Below, one piece after another: positions 11,406-60,827 of a DNA stretch of 64,000 bases. Position numbers and translations under genes: made by a program. The notes under the pieces were generated by a model, which saw nothing but the letters and a program-made list of their open reading frames with translations, was not told the DNA's origin and ran no database searches. Origin of the DNA: Cristatella mucedo (lineage: Eukaryota > Bryozoa > Phylactolaemata > Cristatellidae); assembly GCA_009760855.2 (NCBI GenBank), contig WPIO01000106.1, forward strand, positions 1,195,001 to 1,259,000, written 5' to 3'. Position 1 is the stretch's first letter, and each line of letters opens with the position of its first letter.

Positions 11406-12569
11406 AGAAACTGATAGCAGTGCCGATAAGTGCAGAACAAGCAGATTCTTACAACGTGGGGCATAGAGGTGAGCGGCTGTGAGCTGTCTTGCTGCCAGCC
11501 CAAATACACAGATGTTGAATACGGTGTTTCCGTGTCGTCGCCTGTGTGCTGCCAGAGTGTGAAATTGCGATATAGACAGAGAAAACGAGAGATGGACAGA
11601 GATGAGAGAGGGATAAAGTACAAACATGACGATTTGGGTGAGGCGAATTAATGGTAGCAGACGATCAAACCGCCACAATTCTCCAGTCCAATGGATGGAT
11701 AGTACGAGCTGCCACAACTCTTCAGTCCCATAGATGGATAGTACGAGCTGAACTTCGGTAACGGCTGTGGAATGCATTCGTTAAGCAGGTACGTCTCATT
11801 TCCCCGTTTCGCACGCGTCAATATTTTAGCCCTAAATCGTTCACTATTCTACCAAGATCAATCAACTAAGCGCTCCCTCCTATTTCAATAACTGCATGAC
11901 CCGTGACCCACTTACAGAGCCGAAAGGAAGACGGCCATTTTAGCAAGAGGGTTTTGGCTGGGATTTTACAGAAGTGTGATGAAATTAAAAAGAAAACATT
12001 CCTCATGGGCTAGTTCGCTGATGAACCCAGAATTCCCCTACGATATTCACTAAATAATGTAAAGACACCACAAAGCAGTAGACCTATATGACCACGCAAT
12101 GGCGTACGGAAATGATCATGCAAAGTTGGCTGATCTCTCGGCCTGGTTAGGTTAGACTTTAAGAGAAGCTCTTCGACCAAACCGGGAAATATTTTTGTGT
12201 GTTTTAATAGGCACAATTTTCGACAGCGTGCACATGAGGTACACGATCCAAGTAATTGGTAAAATGTCTATCGGATTTAAGCACGGTGTTTTCTCTCTTA
12301 TCACCGGTCGGAGCAATCCCTTCGGATCGTGCCGCGATCGTAGGTAGTGTGAGCTTTAATTTGACAACTGATGCAACTGAGACTTGCTTGCATGTTTGCC
12401 TCCTTTTGATAAAGAGCAGGAAATTACAGGGGAATGGACATTTAATAATGGCTCTACACCCAGGAAAAAATCCTAGCAGCGTGACCGTCTATGATGTGGC
12501 TGTCAACTCGTTCGGGTAATAAGAAGGTTTTATATGGCGCCAGGTATCCTGAAATTATGCGCATATAAT

Positions 12570-12712
12570 ATATAATTCATTTGTATAGCGCCCCAAGAGA
12601 ACTTAATCTCTATTCAGGCGCTTCACATATGCCTCCGGGCTCGAGCCTGCGACCTCAGACAGACCTTGGTCGGGTCGGGCGCCTTAACTGCTGCACCAAA
12701 CCAGCTCGGCAG
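12570..12712 (-). mobile_element. SINE-D copy
   Basis: Minus-strand copy of the tRNA-derived SINE-D: a tRNA-like head, box-B-like region (ctcgagcc), then cgcctgaatagagattaagt and a short AT tail. Confidence 0.75.
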
Positions 12713-12824
12713 GTGTCTCTCAGGTCAAAACAACACGGTAATACGCTACCACTTTAAGTTTGCTGTTCTTTTAGCAATGAACAGGTGTTCTAAGTTATCC
12801 AGTTTATGAATTGATATTCATTGT

Positions 12825-13003
12825 TTTCCATGCTGACCCTGTGCATGTCACCCCTAATCATACTATTCATTTTGTTTGTTTTTCAAGCATGATTTTACTT
12901 ACCATTCAATTGCATTTCACTTTGCAGCAAATGTAAAGCGCCGTGAAAGAGATTAAGTTCTCTGGGGACGATTTATCAAGTGCATTATTATTATTATTAT
13001 TAT
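12825..13003 (+). mobile_element. LINE-A 3' end with (ATT)n tail
   Basis: Contains catgctgaccctgtgcatgt, the tttgcagcaaatgtaaagcg block and a terminal run of ATT units, the hallmark end of this family. Confidence 0.88.
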
Positions 13004-13389
13004 TGTTGATGGTTCTGCAGTTCGTACGTGTGTATTGTATGCAGGCTCCTCTGATAAGCCACTGGTGAGCTGTTAGAAGCACTACCGAGAGGGGCCGGTG
13101 CACTGCTGTGGTCCGCCTGTGATGTGGTATGGACACAGGCCGGTAACCAGCTGGTGGCCAGATGGTGGATTCACCATCAGGCTCGGCCAGTGCACAGTTG
13201 TGGTCGATGAATCATCGAAGTTGACCAGGGGACTGGGAGACTGTTGAGAGTAGGGGCCGAGGGGAGCCGTGCACTCTCGGGCTCCGTGCGATGGGAATAA
13301 ACTGTCGGTGTTGCGCATCGGCTGGCTCTCTGCTGTGCGAACAAACTACAGGTTCTTGACTTACAGCGTCTATCTATCTTATAACTTAT

Positions 13390-14090
13390 AACGTCTATTC
13401 CGTCTTGACTTCTATTACTCACTGCTTGCTGGCCTACCAGCATGTGCGATCAGGCGATTGCAGCAGGTGCAAAACTCGGCAGCTAGGCTTGTCTGTCGTG
13501 AGCGTCGCAGTTGCCACATCACACCTCTTCTCGCCGACCTGCACTGGCTACCAGTCTAGCAACGGATCGACTTCAAGGTTTTGTCGCTCACTTTTAGGTC
13601 ACTTCATTCTTTGGCTCCAGCATATCTCAAATCTACTCCCCCACCAGGCCAAGTATCGTACCACCCGCTTTTTGGAATCCAACAGTCTACCAATTCCTCG
13701 TACAAACCTCAAATCCTTTGGAGACCGTACATTTAGTTCGTATGCTCCCAAAGCGTGGAACTACCTCCCGACTTGCGCCAGAACATCCCCTGACTTGACC
13801 ACATTAAAAAGAACTTAAAAACACCTATTTAGGACAGCATTTAGTGGGCCCCTGTGCTTTGTCCTTGATGTGCTTATTCGTGCTGACACTGTGCATGCTG
13901 CCACTAACCACATTTGCATGCTGACCCTGTGCATGTCACCCCTAGCCATGTTATTCGTGTTGTTTATCGGGCATGATATTACTCACGATTCAATCGTGTT
14001 TCCCTTTGCAAAAAATGTAAAGTGCCTAGAAAGAGATTGAGTTCTCCTAGGGCGCTTTATCAAGTGGTTTATTATTATTATTATTATCAT
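13390..14090 (+). mobile_element. LINE-A, longer 3' fragment
   Basis: Plus-strand frames encode YSLLAYQHVRSGD-like and RTNLKSFGDRTFSSYAPKAW pieces of the LINE C-terminus, with frameshifts, followed by the full 3' region and (ATT)n tail at about 14070-14090. Confidence 0.85.
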
Positions 14091-14825
14091 GCAATGATTT
14101 ATGGCAAAGGCAATATAAAAGCTGCAGCCGCGCAATATGTAGTCAGACTTAGTCTTGGAATTAGAGCTGAATTGTAGTTCAGGCCTCTGACCTCTGCGAG
14201 ATTTGATACACGTCGCACGCACTGTTGAGTGCCCTCTGTATATGTCAAGTGGATTTTTCTACGCTTTATCTATGTAATTTTTATTTTGATGTGTAAGGGA
14301 GAACATCGTGGCGGCCGCGTTTCGTTACAGTCGGCGTCGGAGCTCCACTGACAAGTTGCTAACCGTGACACCAGGTTCAGGCTACCCCGATATTCGTTTC
14401 GTATCATCTGAGATTGGCACTGTTACGCTCGCTGCGCTTGGCTTGCGCCATGTTCGGTTCGGACGTTTAAGCTGATACACTCGCTTGTAACCGGGAGTGC
14501 TTCCGTAACAGCTACGTAAAGCCCGAGCCCGTATCTAATTACCCATACCATTGTTGCCCATGCTATTCGGCACGATGGTGCATGCCGTAAGCATGCCGCC
14601 GTCATTCTTCATAGTCATGTCAAACGAATGAACGGATTTTTGCATACCCCTGCATTCCCTCCGGGTTTGCAAAATGGGCACCTCTCACGGGAAGCTCTGT
14701 CTTAGTTTGCGAACAGTTTAAAGAACGTTTTATCACGTCTCTCTTACCACAACTCTCGCTGCTCTATGAATTTTTATGAAATAATTGCAGTGAATCGCCG
14801 TACCTTTTGATCACCAAGCCCAATG

Positions 14826-14922
14826 TTATATCACTTTGCAGCAAATGTAAAGCGCCTAGAAAGAGATTAAGTTCTCTGAGGGCGCTTTATCAAGTGCAAT
14901 ATTATTATTATTATTATTATTA
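14826..14922 (+). mobile_element. LINE-A terminal 97 bp
   Basis: Only the last part of the LINE: tttgcagcaaatgtaaagcg, agagattaagttctctgagg, then (ATT)n. An extreme 5' truncation. Confidence 0.85.
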
Positions 14923-15565
14923 CCTTCGGCAACTCTCAAAGTGCGTATGTGGAATGTGTGATCGAGAAATCAATCATTATTAAATCGAAAGTTTAATCCA
15001 CACTATAGGCATTCTGTGACATTCGCAATAATAGGAACATCAACAGTAGCAGAAAAGTAGACTTTAAAAAAATTCGGATACGGTGTAATGCCATTTACGA
15101 AAGAGGAGTTATAAAGCACTATAAGAATTTTCAATGGGACTTCTTTGGACTAACTATCTTCTATGTGACATGATTTGAATTACAGGCAACCAGTTTCGAA
15201 CGCGAACCGATGGCTCCTACTTAGCTGTTTGCCGCCCGAAATAACGCAGGCAGCCTAGCCAGGCAGTTCGAGACACTGCACACACGTTCCAATCAACTGT
15301 TATTTGGATTACGATCTCAAAAGCTCGTGCAAAATCGTAGTCCGGATTTTAGAGATCTCAACTCAGAGAGACATGGAGGTGCTAATGCATGGGTATGACG
15401 ACCACAACGACTTAGGTCAAGTCTCTCTGCAAGATCGAGCGGCACTTCCGATACAGCCAATCGCATGGTTCTTCTTCAACGAATTCTCTATTTAGCCCCA
15501 GGAGGACACTAGGCAGTGCACTGCTGTGGTTTCGCTTCTATTGTTGCGTGTGCGATTCGAGATCT

Positions 15566-15790
15566 TCAGTCGTCATCGTGAGCGACGGTCATCCAGCCAA
15601 AGCGTCCATCTAGAAATTTAAAGTATGGAGGTGCCCAGGAGATCTGACCTATTTCCTTTTTATTTTCCCAATCGATGTAGTCGTCCTGCTGACGCCGTAG
15701 CCAGATTTTCACACATTCGCCGACAACGCTTGGCTTCATCTGAGCTATGGCAGTCTCTATGACCTTCCAGTACTGCAGGCTGCTCAACTC
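15566..15790 (-). other. Unrecognised 70-codon open frame
   Basis: The minus strand is open from about 15796 to 15566 and reads a protein-like sequence with KPSVVGECVKIWLRRQQDD and WAPPYFKFLDGRFGWM. There is no ATG at its start, and a ctgcag acceptor-like site sits near the beginning. It could be a lone exon or a decayed element; I cannot assign a family. Confidence 0.25.
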
Positions 15791-15894
15791 GAGTACAGTT
15801 TACATTGGACACTAGCACTAGGATAATAATGCAAACTGGCTATGCAAACTAGCATAGCTGCATTCCAAAAGCTGGATTAGCCATTAGTTTAAAA

Positions 15895-16028
15895 CATAAT
15901 TATAATTCGTTAGTACAGCATCCCAGGAGAGCTTAATCTGTATCCCTGAGCTTATTTCTTATGCTGCAGTGCTCGAGCCCACGATCTCGATTGTCCCTTA
16001 ACTAAGGCGACTCCTTCAACCCTGAGCC
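15895..16028 (-). mobile_element. Degenerate SINE-D copy
   Basis: Diverged minus-strand match to SINE-D: tataattcgttagtacagca at the tail, a degraded 'gcttaatctgtatccctgag' block and a box-B-like ctcgagcc. Confidence 0.5.
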
Positions 16029-16119
16029 TAAACAGTGTGCATAAAATAATTTTTTCCACTGAGAGAGTGAATGTGAGGGATTAATGTGTACTCCCTCAGT
16101 AAACGGTTGGCCTTGATCT

Positions 16120-17110
<991 letters not shown>

Positions 17111-17744
17111 GAGCTGTCATCGCATTAGAATATGCATTGTCTTTGTTAGCATGTACATTTTTCCCAGCTCTTCCTGCCTTGTTCTTATGGCGGTCCTTTT
17201 TTGATGAAGAAAGCACTTGAAAACCACAGACATCGATAATCATTAGATGTAAAACTATGTTTCAGTAGACAAAGTGTCGCCACGGAAAACAAAGACGAGC
17301 CTAAGAGCACCACAGTTCTGAACGTTGCTTAGGTAAGCATCCTAATTAAGCGCAGCCTATCAACGGATATTGCTGCTCGTGCCTTTACTTGATTTCCAAC
17401 AGAAATTTTTGGTAGGCTTACTGTTCATCAATTTTTTCAAATGTCAAATGTTTGCCATGCTTTTCTTTAGTTTAGCCGCCGTTGGCTTCTGATGTCACCT
17501 GTCACCTTCTGTTTTCCATTCACAACATTCGCTTGCACTAAGCCGTCATCGGGCAATTGCTTTAAATACACTTGCACATGCATACACTTGTCTGTGCTGC
17601 AAGCTCTACATGGGCGTGACTCTCACCGTAAGCCACTTGCTACAGCTGTTTATATGGGTCGGGTCGGAGGTATGGACTGGAGGCATCAATGTGCTTATGT
17701 CTTTTAACGTCGTCATGCCAAACAACACATAGGCATTCATCTTC

Positions 17745-17790
17745 CTCTGAGGGCGCTTTATCAAGTGCAATATTATTATTATTATTATTA
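17745..17790 (+). mobile_element. LINE-A tail remnant
   Basis: Only tctgagggcgctttatcaag followed by ATT units, the last 46 bp of LINE-A, directly upstream of the 123-bp repeat locus. Confidence 0.75.
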
Positions 17791-17910
17791 CTTCAGAAAG
17801 TCACATCGACAGCAACCTGCACAGTGTTCCTGTTTCGTTTGATGTTAAGGTGTCGCCTCGAGCTCAAAGTCGAATATCCACCCTCGGAAATGGAGGCCGG
17901 ACAGCGACCC

Positions 17911-18262
17911 GTCGAAGTGGAAAGTGAAAGACAACCTGTCCAAGTGCAAGATGGACTGCAGCTTCCTGCCATTGTATTAGAAAATTTATGGCATCCAGGC
18001 GAAGTGGGGGGACAGCCAGAACAAGGTGGACTCGTCGAAGTGGAAAATGAAAGACAACCTGTCCAAGTGCAAGATGGACTGCAGCTTCCTGCCATTGTAT
18101 TAGAAAATTTATGGCATCCAGGCGAAGTGGGGGGACAGCCAGAACAAGGTGGACTCGTCGAAGTGGAAAATGAAAGACAACCTGTCCAAGTGCAAGAATG
18201 ACAGCCAGAAGCAGACGAACGCCAGCTTCCTGCCACTGTATTAGACAATCTGCGGCACCCAG
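17911..18262. repeat. 123-bp tandem repeat, two near-perfect copies plus a partial one
   Basis: Copies start at 17911, 18034 and 18157. The first two differ at one base; the third matches for about 44 bases and then diverges, with a recognisable ccagcttcctgcca block up to about 18262. As 123 is 41 codons the array stays open: on the plus strand as a 41-residue unit containing QPVQVQDGLQLPAIVLENLW, and also on the minus strand. Whether any frame is translated is unknown. Confidence 0.92.
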
Positions 18263-18292
18263 GCTGGGTTCGGTTGACTGGGACCGGGCGGC

Positions 18293-18975
18293 TGTATGAG
18301 GGTCACCGGAAAGGCCGGGGTCGGACCTATGCATTGCCGGATGTGTGGTGACGAGAGGTCACCGGGGCTCTTGGGTACGGGAAGTTGGCCAAGTAAGTCG
18401 TGGTGTTGGAGGCTCCCGGTCTCGCCGAGTTATGCACCTGGATGGTTGCAGGCGTGCTCCGGCGATGCTGCCACGCATGCATGGCAACGAGTGCCCAAGG
18501 CCCGAGCGGAGATGGATAGCACGCTCGTTGTTGAGACTTGTATATTCCGCCTTTCCCGTGTAGCGTGTTTGTGACCCCCCCCGTGTGTTGGCGTCTTTCG
18601 GCAGAAGCTCTCGACTGTTGCGGACGTCTGCTACGTCTATCCCAGAATACTCAGCTAGCCGGGTCTTGTACGGCTGGTGGGACGGAGGCCGGCGACGGTG
18701 TGACGGTGGAAGCCGAATGACCAACTAACACGTTTGTTGGCACTTGCGGCGTTATCTCAAACGTCAGTAGTTTACCTTGTATATGACCTTCCCTGTAGAC
18801 TTGTTTAGTCCCCCCCCCCGTTTGTATAGCGCATGCGTGTGCATTAATTAAAGTGTTGTGTACCCGGTCGATCACTCGTGAACCGCTGTAGCCTGAGGGC
18901 TCCGCATAACCACCAAGAACGGACATTAGTACGGGGCCCTAGAGGAAATAGGCGAGCCCCCGTAAACTCGGCTAC
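18293..18975 (+). mobile_element. Possible LTR of a retrotransposon
   Basis: The segment begins TGTATGAGGG and ends GGCTACA, giving TGTA...TACA ends. It carries an ATTAAA near its 3' end and is followed at once by atttggcgaccgtttcgt, which looks like a primer-binding site behind a 5' LTR. No second LTR is seen, so the boundaries are inference. Confidence 0.35.
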
Positions 18976-19151
18976 AATTTGGCGACCGTTTCGTGACGAA
19001 CATCTTAGCAACCTTCTTGATACTTGCGGCGTATGTTATATGCGTTTATTACTTTATTTTATGTGTTTAGATAGTGACCTACACGCCTGGCTAAGCCATT
19101 GGGTAAGGAGTTTGGTGTCTTGAGTTAGGATCGGTCGACTCGTCACCCGAG

Positions 19152-19424
19152 TTGTGGTATGGCGACATCAATAGAACCGATGCAGTAATGGCCAATAGTG
19201 ATTATCCCACCTATTCAATAGATCAGGAGGCTTGCTATGGTTCGCAGGCTGGCAAACTGCCGTGTGATAAAGCCTGTTTAGATGAGGTGACTCGTATCTG
19301 GTACGACCATGGAGGGCCAAGATGTCAGCCCGACTGCAGCAACCCGGCTTCGGGTCCGGCTGTTTGTCCCAGCACCCAGAAGATCATACTCCGAACACTC
19401 GAAGCCTGGCGGCTGGAGATGTAA
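19152..19424 (+). CDS. Unrecognised 90-codon frame behind the possible LTR
   Basis: Reads PTYSIDQEACYGSQAGKLPC and CLDEVTRIWYDHGGPRC in one frame. Its position just behind a putative primer-binding site would suit the start of a gag-like gene, but I see no zinc knuckle or other diagnostic motif. It is cut off by a LINE-B insertion at about 19425. Confidence 0.25.
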   Translation: MWYGDINRTDAVMANSDYPTYSIDQEACYGSQAGKLPCDKACLDEVTRIWYDHGGPRCQPDCSNPASGPAVCPSTQKIILRTLEAWRLEM

Positions 19425-20000
19425 TGCATCTCCGTCTGTAACTCCACAAAGTCATAAAGACCATGTGGGTGTTACGAAGGAGAGTTTTGTATAGCGCACT
19501 CACAGCCTAAGCGGCTTTCGGTACGAATTCGGTAGCCAACAGACTTTGTCTCACGCAACAAAGAGAAAGTGGGAAGCATAGCAGAGTCAGGAGAGCAGTT
19601 GAGGTAGTGAGTAGCATAGAAGAAGCAGCTCAGGACCGCTGAAAAGGATGTGCCATAGTCGGCAGCAGGAGAGTAGTTGTCGTTGCGTAAGAATTGTGGA
19701 AGCGAGTTCCACAGTCTAGGACCTGCAGAGCTAAAGCTTCTGTCGCCAACGGTCTTTAAGCGGAGGAATGGGACAGCTAATTTATTGTCCACACAGGACC
19801 TGAGGGCGCGAACAGGCTGAAACTGATGCAGCAGTTCAGCTAGGTACGAAGGAGCCAAGCCGTGGCGGGCCTTGTGGGTCAGCGTAAGAACTTTGCTCTG
19901 TATCCTTTGCTCAACCGGCAACCATCCTAGCTCTTTCAGCAAAGGAGACACGTTCTCAAACCACTGGGACTTGAAGATTAGCCTTGCAGCCATATTCATA
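19425..20000 (-). mobile_element. LINE-B 3' fragment
   Basis: The minus strand is open and encodes KELGWLPVEQRIQSKVLTLT, KARHGLAPSYLAELLHQF and SSAGPRLWNSLPQFL, the C-terminus of a second LINE family. It is joined upstream, without a gap, to a SINE-C copy. Confidence 0.88.
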
Positions 20001-20002
20001 GT

Positions 20003-20163
20003 CTGATTAAACAGCCTCTTTTTGTATAGCGACAGACGAACCTCTAAGGCTATCACCACTGCTTGCAGTGGCGATAAAGAATCACCCACTGCAGGAATCG
20101 AACCCACGCCCTCGGGAACGAGGTCGTGAAAGCAACCGCCTTACCTAGTGTGCCATCACGGCT
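20003..20163 (-). mobile_element. SINE-C copy (tRNA-derived)
   Basis: Minus-strand tRNA-like head gccgtgatggcacactaggt (box A region), box B ggttcgattcc, then the unit body ending gctatacaaaaagaggctgt. It directly precedes LINE-B sequence. Confidence 0.88.
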
Positions 20164-20242
20164 GCATGCAAAAGCCAGCTATGGCACTACTTATAAAACA
20201 GCCTTGGGTGAGACTTGAACAGAAAACTTACACGTGACTGAC

Positions 20243-20248
20243 TTTATT
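20243..20248 (-). terminator. Candidate polyadenylation signal of BAF60
   Basis: AATAAA on the minus strand, about 450 bases after the BAF60 stop codon and 80 bases before the SINE-C/LINE-B block begins. I see no nearer canonical hexamer. Confidence 0.45.
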
Positions 20249-20696
20249 TAAGCATTTTCAAGGAGCAGAGAATGGCTGTTTGCATGTGGAGGTTCGGCCC
20301 AGTCAGCAAATAGTAGTCACGGAAAAAGTGCCCCAGCAGGGGACTGCACGGAATCCATGGGCAGCGCAGCCACCGAACAGCGTGAAGGTGGCCCCACGTC
20401 GTCGTGTCACGTGGTGTCACGGCCGATAGGCAACGATAGCAGTCAATGCTCAGTGATGCACAATCCCCATCTGCCCTTTAATATGCTCACCCGGCAATCA
20501 TCTGGAGACAACATACAACTAGGTCACAGACTGCTGCACTGAACAAGTGCATGCAAGGCGTTAACAGCCATAGCCGTGGCCAAAAGAGTGTGTTCGAAAA
20601 CTCCGCGGCTGTATAGAGTAACTACAAACGAACACCACTTTACAGACTGCCATCGATGGCAGCCAGTGACGACTACAAGTGCTCTCTCTCTCTCTC

Positions 20697-37326
<16,630 letters not shown>

Positions 37327-37590
37327 TTTCACAACTTGAGTCCTTTTGTTCCCGATGGAGCCAAAGAGCTCCGTACATCCGCCGGTAGCCGACTGCTTTG
37401 CAGCTGCTCGCAGGTTCCGGTTCGCGCTATGCATTGCGTAAGGGACACCGTACAGAATGGGGCAAGTGAAAGCTGAATATTGTGCAAGCCGCCTTTCGAG
37501 TAAACTCCGGCTGCAGTGAGCCGCCGCCGCCGAGCCAAGCCAACGTCTCTTAGCGATTATCCGCTGCCTTCATCTTCAACGTGCAGGCAG
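37327..37590. promoter_or_regulatory. Bidirectional promoter region between BAF60 and CDK5
   Basis: Only 264 bases separate the BAF60 start codon (minus, 37326) and the CDK5 start codon (plus, 37591). It must hold both 5' UTRs and both core promoters, or the promoters overlap the transcripts. I see no TATA box. GC-rich stretches (gccgccgccgccgagcc at about 37519) and a GAAAATGGC at the BAF60 ATG, resembling a YY1 site, would suit TATA-less initiation; this is inference. Confidence 0.6.
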
Positions 37591-57643
<20,053 letters not shown>

Positions 57644-57786
57644 GTCAGCCTGAGCATCCTCGATGCCTGTGCACTCACGCGCGCACGGCCGACGGCTGCC
57701 TCTGGCCGCTGGAGCCACTGACGCCGGAAGTCTTTGATCGCCGGAGGTGCACTTTCCCCGACTGAGTGGCTGCAACAGCAGCGACA

Positions 57787-58003
57787 ATGGCTACAGCGCT
57801 CGATCAGCAGCTGCTGTCGGGTGGCTCCAGAGGGTCTGATAGATTATTGCCAGTGGATCGATCTTACCCGGTAGTGTATGCAGCGAACTCGACAGTGAAG
57901 GTCTGTCGCCTGCGACGCCTCCACCGATGTGCTCCAGCCTTTTCTGCATTGAGCGTTCGAGCGCCATACGATGCTGCCATCGATGCCACACTCACGGAGC
58001 CGT
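57787..58003 (+). CDS. Possible first coding exon of an unknown gene
   Basis: ATG in good context (acaATGG) 144 bases after the CDK5 stop opens a frame reading MATALDQQLLSGGSRGSDRL and VDRSYPVVYAANSTVK, and ends at a GTGAGT donor at 58004. I do not recognise it. It may simply be CDK5 3' UTR. Confidence 0.25.
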
Positions 58004-58649
58004 GAGTGTGGTATTTCACCTGGACGAACCAGCCGGCCAGTGTGCACATAGGTCCGACGTGCCTTCGGTCGGCGCCTTTTTGCTGGCGAGGTTTGCGCTG
58101 TCTAGTCGTTGTCGTTCTGCGAGTTGGTGCAATCGCTGTTGGTCCGTCCTCGGCGTCGATGTCACGCGGCATGCATGCAGGCTTAGATACCACCGGCTCT
58201 GTCACTTGCTCTGTCACGTGCTCAGTCAAGTGCTCTGTCACGTACCCGACTGATCTCACACGCTCCAAGGAAGCTTAAGTCAACGTTAACACTCGCTACC
58301 AAGGGCTGTCACGACCCACTTCCCCTGCACACTGGATTATTCTGTCGACACTTCGATGTGATTGCCCATCGGTTCACCTTTTGTGTTGGCTTAGTGCTTA
58401 CCAGCTCACATCAACAGATTGTCTATTCTCTGTTCGTCGCCATATTGTCGCTTTGTCGAATCGCTTGGTGCAGTCTTTTAGTACGGCTGCCGTGCTTGGT
58501 ATTGGAAGCCACAAAGACTCTTTTGCTGTAATCTGCATGAGCAGATATAGTCCATGCCAAAAAATGCATGCACACAATAACCCCCCAGGCGGCTGTGGGG
58601 GGAGTAATTACCTACCAGGCACTGGGCTCAGTGTGTCTAGAAATAAAAA

Positions 58650-58765
58650 ATAGAATTCATTTGTATGGCTCCCTAAGAGTATATAATTATTATCGACGCA
58701 GCTTGCATGTGCCGCAGGGCTGGAGCCGACTGCGTTGGTCGGGGAAAGTGGGCATTTGAGCCCTG
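58650..58765 (-). mobile_element. SINE-D copy, degraded
   Basis: tagaattcatttgtatggct tail with an AATAAA just beside it (58642-58647), then a degraded body and head. The hexamer could also serve as the CDK5 polyadenylation signal about 1 kb after the stop. Confidence 0.6.
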
Positions 58766-59146
58766 TGCCTATCTATCCTTGCTGCTAGCATGGCTTGGGG
58801 CTCCAGTCATTTTGGGTCCTATAATCACAAGCTAGGCTGAATGGGCATGCCCGAATGTATGCCCCCTCTGAGCCAGCTGACTTGAAAGTAGCCCCCTCCA
58901 CCCTCCCCCTTTACTGGTCAGTCCAATGTCCAGTCTGCCTATGAGCAGCTGAAGCTCCTACTGCCAAGTTAATCCAATTCAGTTCAGCCGTTCCAACTCA
59001 GCTCCGACTGGTTGTCCTTGTGCCGATGACTCAGTGTCGAATCGCCATCGCTACTTCGGCACTGGATTCCCGTGTAACAGCTCACGAATGAAGATACCTA
59101 CCTGGCCTTGCATTTTGCTAAGCTACACAGCTGAGGCAATTTTCAG

Positions 59147-59359
59147 GAACTCCGATCCTTCACAAGCCTGCTGAAGTTGGACATTAAAAATTCTAGAAGT
59201 TCACAGGACTACGAACTTGCAAGTGTCGTTCAAAGTGTGGCCAGGGCATTCAAGGAGCTTGAGCTCTCTGCACCACGACTCCATTTGCTGCCGCTCGAGC
59301 GCTTCCGGCAGTTGGACCAGCTGAGTTGTCGAATTGCACAGCTGCCTGATTTGTGTAAA
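59147..59359 (+). CDS. Possible internal exon, 71 codons, unknown protein
   Basis: Flanked by acceptor caattttcag and donor GTGAGG (a second donor, GTGAGT, lies 12 bases on, also in frame). It reads ELRSFTSLLKLDIKNSRSSQ, DYELASVVQSVARAFKELEL and LPLERFRQLDQLSCRIAQLP, a leucine-rich, probably helical sequence. Phase 0 at both ends. I cannot name the family. Confidence 0.4.
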
Positions 59360-59473
59360 GTGAGGTCGAAAGTGAGTTGTACATTGCTTCTGTGTTTTGT
59401 GCTAAACAGTTTTTTAAACAGCTTCGAATTTTTGGTGGATGCTTCTATTTAGGAAACTGAGAAGTAGGGTTCA

Positions 59474-59500
<27 letters not shown>
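59474..59500. repeat. (CA)n array
   Basis: About thirteen CA units. Confidence 0.93.
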
Positions 59501-59505
<5 letters not shown>

Positions 59506-59753
59506 AAATGTGAGCATATACTGAGAAGTAGGCCTCGTCCTTTTTATTGCACCTAATCCACCGGCATTTCGTTCTGAGCTTCGTATGCACCTCCCTGCTT
59601 GGAAAGTACAAATAGCAGACGTCAAACGACAGATGCAACTGCCTTCAATCGGCTTTAATCGACTTGCTCAGGTCAAAGTAGTGATAACCGAGAGTGTACT
59701 TGCAAGTGCTTTAAACCGAAGCTTGCGAATCGACTAGTAATCAGCCACCGTAA

Positions 59754-60019
59754 CAGAGAGACAGACGAAGAGAAGAGTTCCGATCAAGCCGAATGGCAGG
59801 CAGAGAATGGTGCATCCGCTTAGTCCAAGCGGCTGGTGGGAACTTTGTCTGCCACAGCAAGATGGCTTTGATTTCGGGCGTGCCTGATCTCGAGGGATTG
59901 GCTTCACAGCTGGCAAGCGATGGGGCAGCCAGCTGGTGCTACAGGCCAATTCGTTCTCGTCGAAGCAGCAGATACAAAGTCACAGCATGCGGCAGATCAT
60001 TGTCTGCCGATTCATTCAA
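59754..60019 (+). CDS. Possible exon, unknown protein
   Basis: Open frame containing MAGREWCIRLVQAAGGNFVC and SGVPDLEGLASQLASDGAAS, with a GTAAGA donor at 60020. It would follow the exon at 59147-59359 on the same strand. Without splicing the frame ends at the TAA overlapping the donor. Confidence 0.25.
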
Positions 60020-60658
60020 GTAAGAAACTTGTTTGGGTAACAGACAAATCTGGACGACTTTGAGACCCTACCCATAGGTCTTCTCTGCTTCGATAATCTC
60101 ACCAGTCCGTATGTCTTAGCCTAAACTCGAGGCCAATGCATTTTTTCAATGAATAAATACAAATCAACGCCAGAACGAGGCTGCTGAACGGCACGCTGCA
60201 GAAGCTGTAAAGAGGGTGCGCTCTTGACAGCAGCAGCTGCACGGTGCCTGCCGAGAAGCTGGAGGCAAATTGCAAGGCTGCAGCCGCTCGCCGGTCGCGC
60301 CGTGAACAACAACGTGCCAGCCAAGAAATGGGAGAGAGAAAGGCAGAAGTGTGGCTGCGATTCTACGTGGCCTGAATCTCGTGCTAGGACAGTGAGTCGC
60401 CTGTAAAGCACCGCCACAAGAGACTCGAATCTTTGTCCAGTCTCTAATTGACTCGCTGCAAGAGAAGGAATAAATACAAGTTAAATGATAGTTAAAAAGC
60501 TAGATTTAAGCTTAGAAAAGAACACTGTGAGACACCCAGGGCCGATCGTCGCTGGACACCTAGATGGTAGCAGGAAATGAGTCATCATGCACCTGCTTGT
60601 ATGGGTGAGCACGAAAAGCAACGGGAAAAGGTCTAGTCAAGCTCTAGAGTAAATAAAT

Positions 60659-60827
60659 AAATCCTAGCTGATTAAATAGCATCTTTTTGTATAGCGACAA
60701 AAGAGCCTTAACGGCTATTACCGCGGCTTGCAGTGGCGATAAAGAATCGCCCACCGTAGGAATCGAACCCACGGCCTTGGGACCGAGGTCGTGAAAGCAA
60801 CCGCCTTATCTAGTGTGCCACCACGGC
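60659..60827 (-). mobile_element. SINE-C copy
   Basis: Complete minus-strand copy: head gccgtggtggcacactagat, box B ggttcgattcc, body and a tail next to aaataaataaatcc. Confidence 0.88.

Noticed and set aside
10921-11777. Long Ser/Leu, Arg/Glu and Cys/Val frames over the CT and CA arrays.
   Set aside because: Pure products of dinucleotide repeats, open on both strands, with no other protein-like content.
57864-58268. A 134-codon minus-strand frame with repeated VTE units.
   Set aside because: The repeat comes from a local gtgacagag-type duplication; no splice or homology support.
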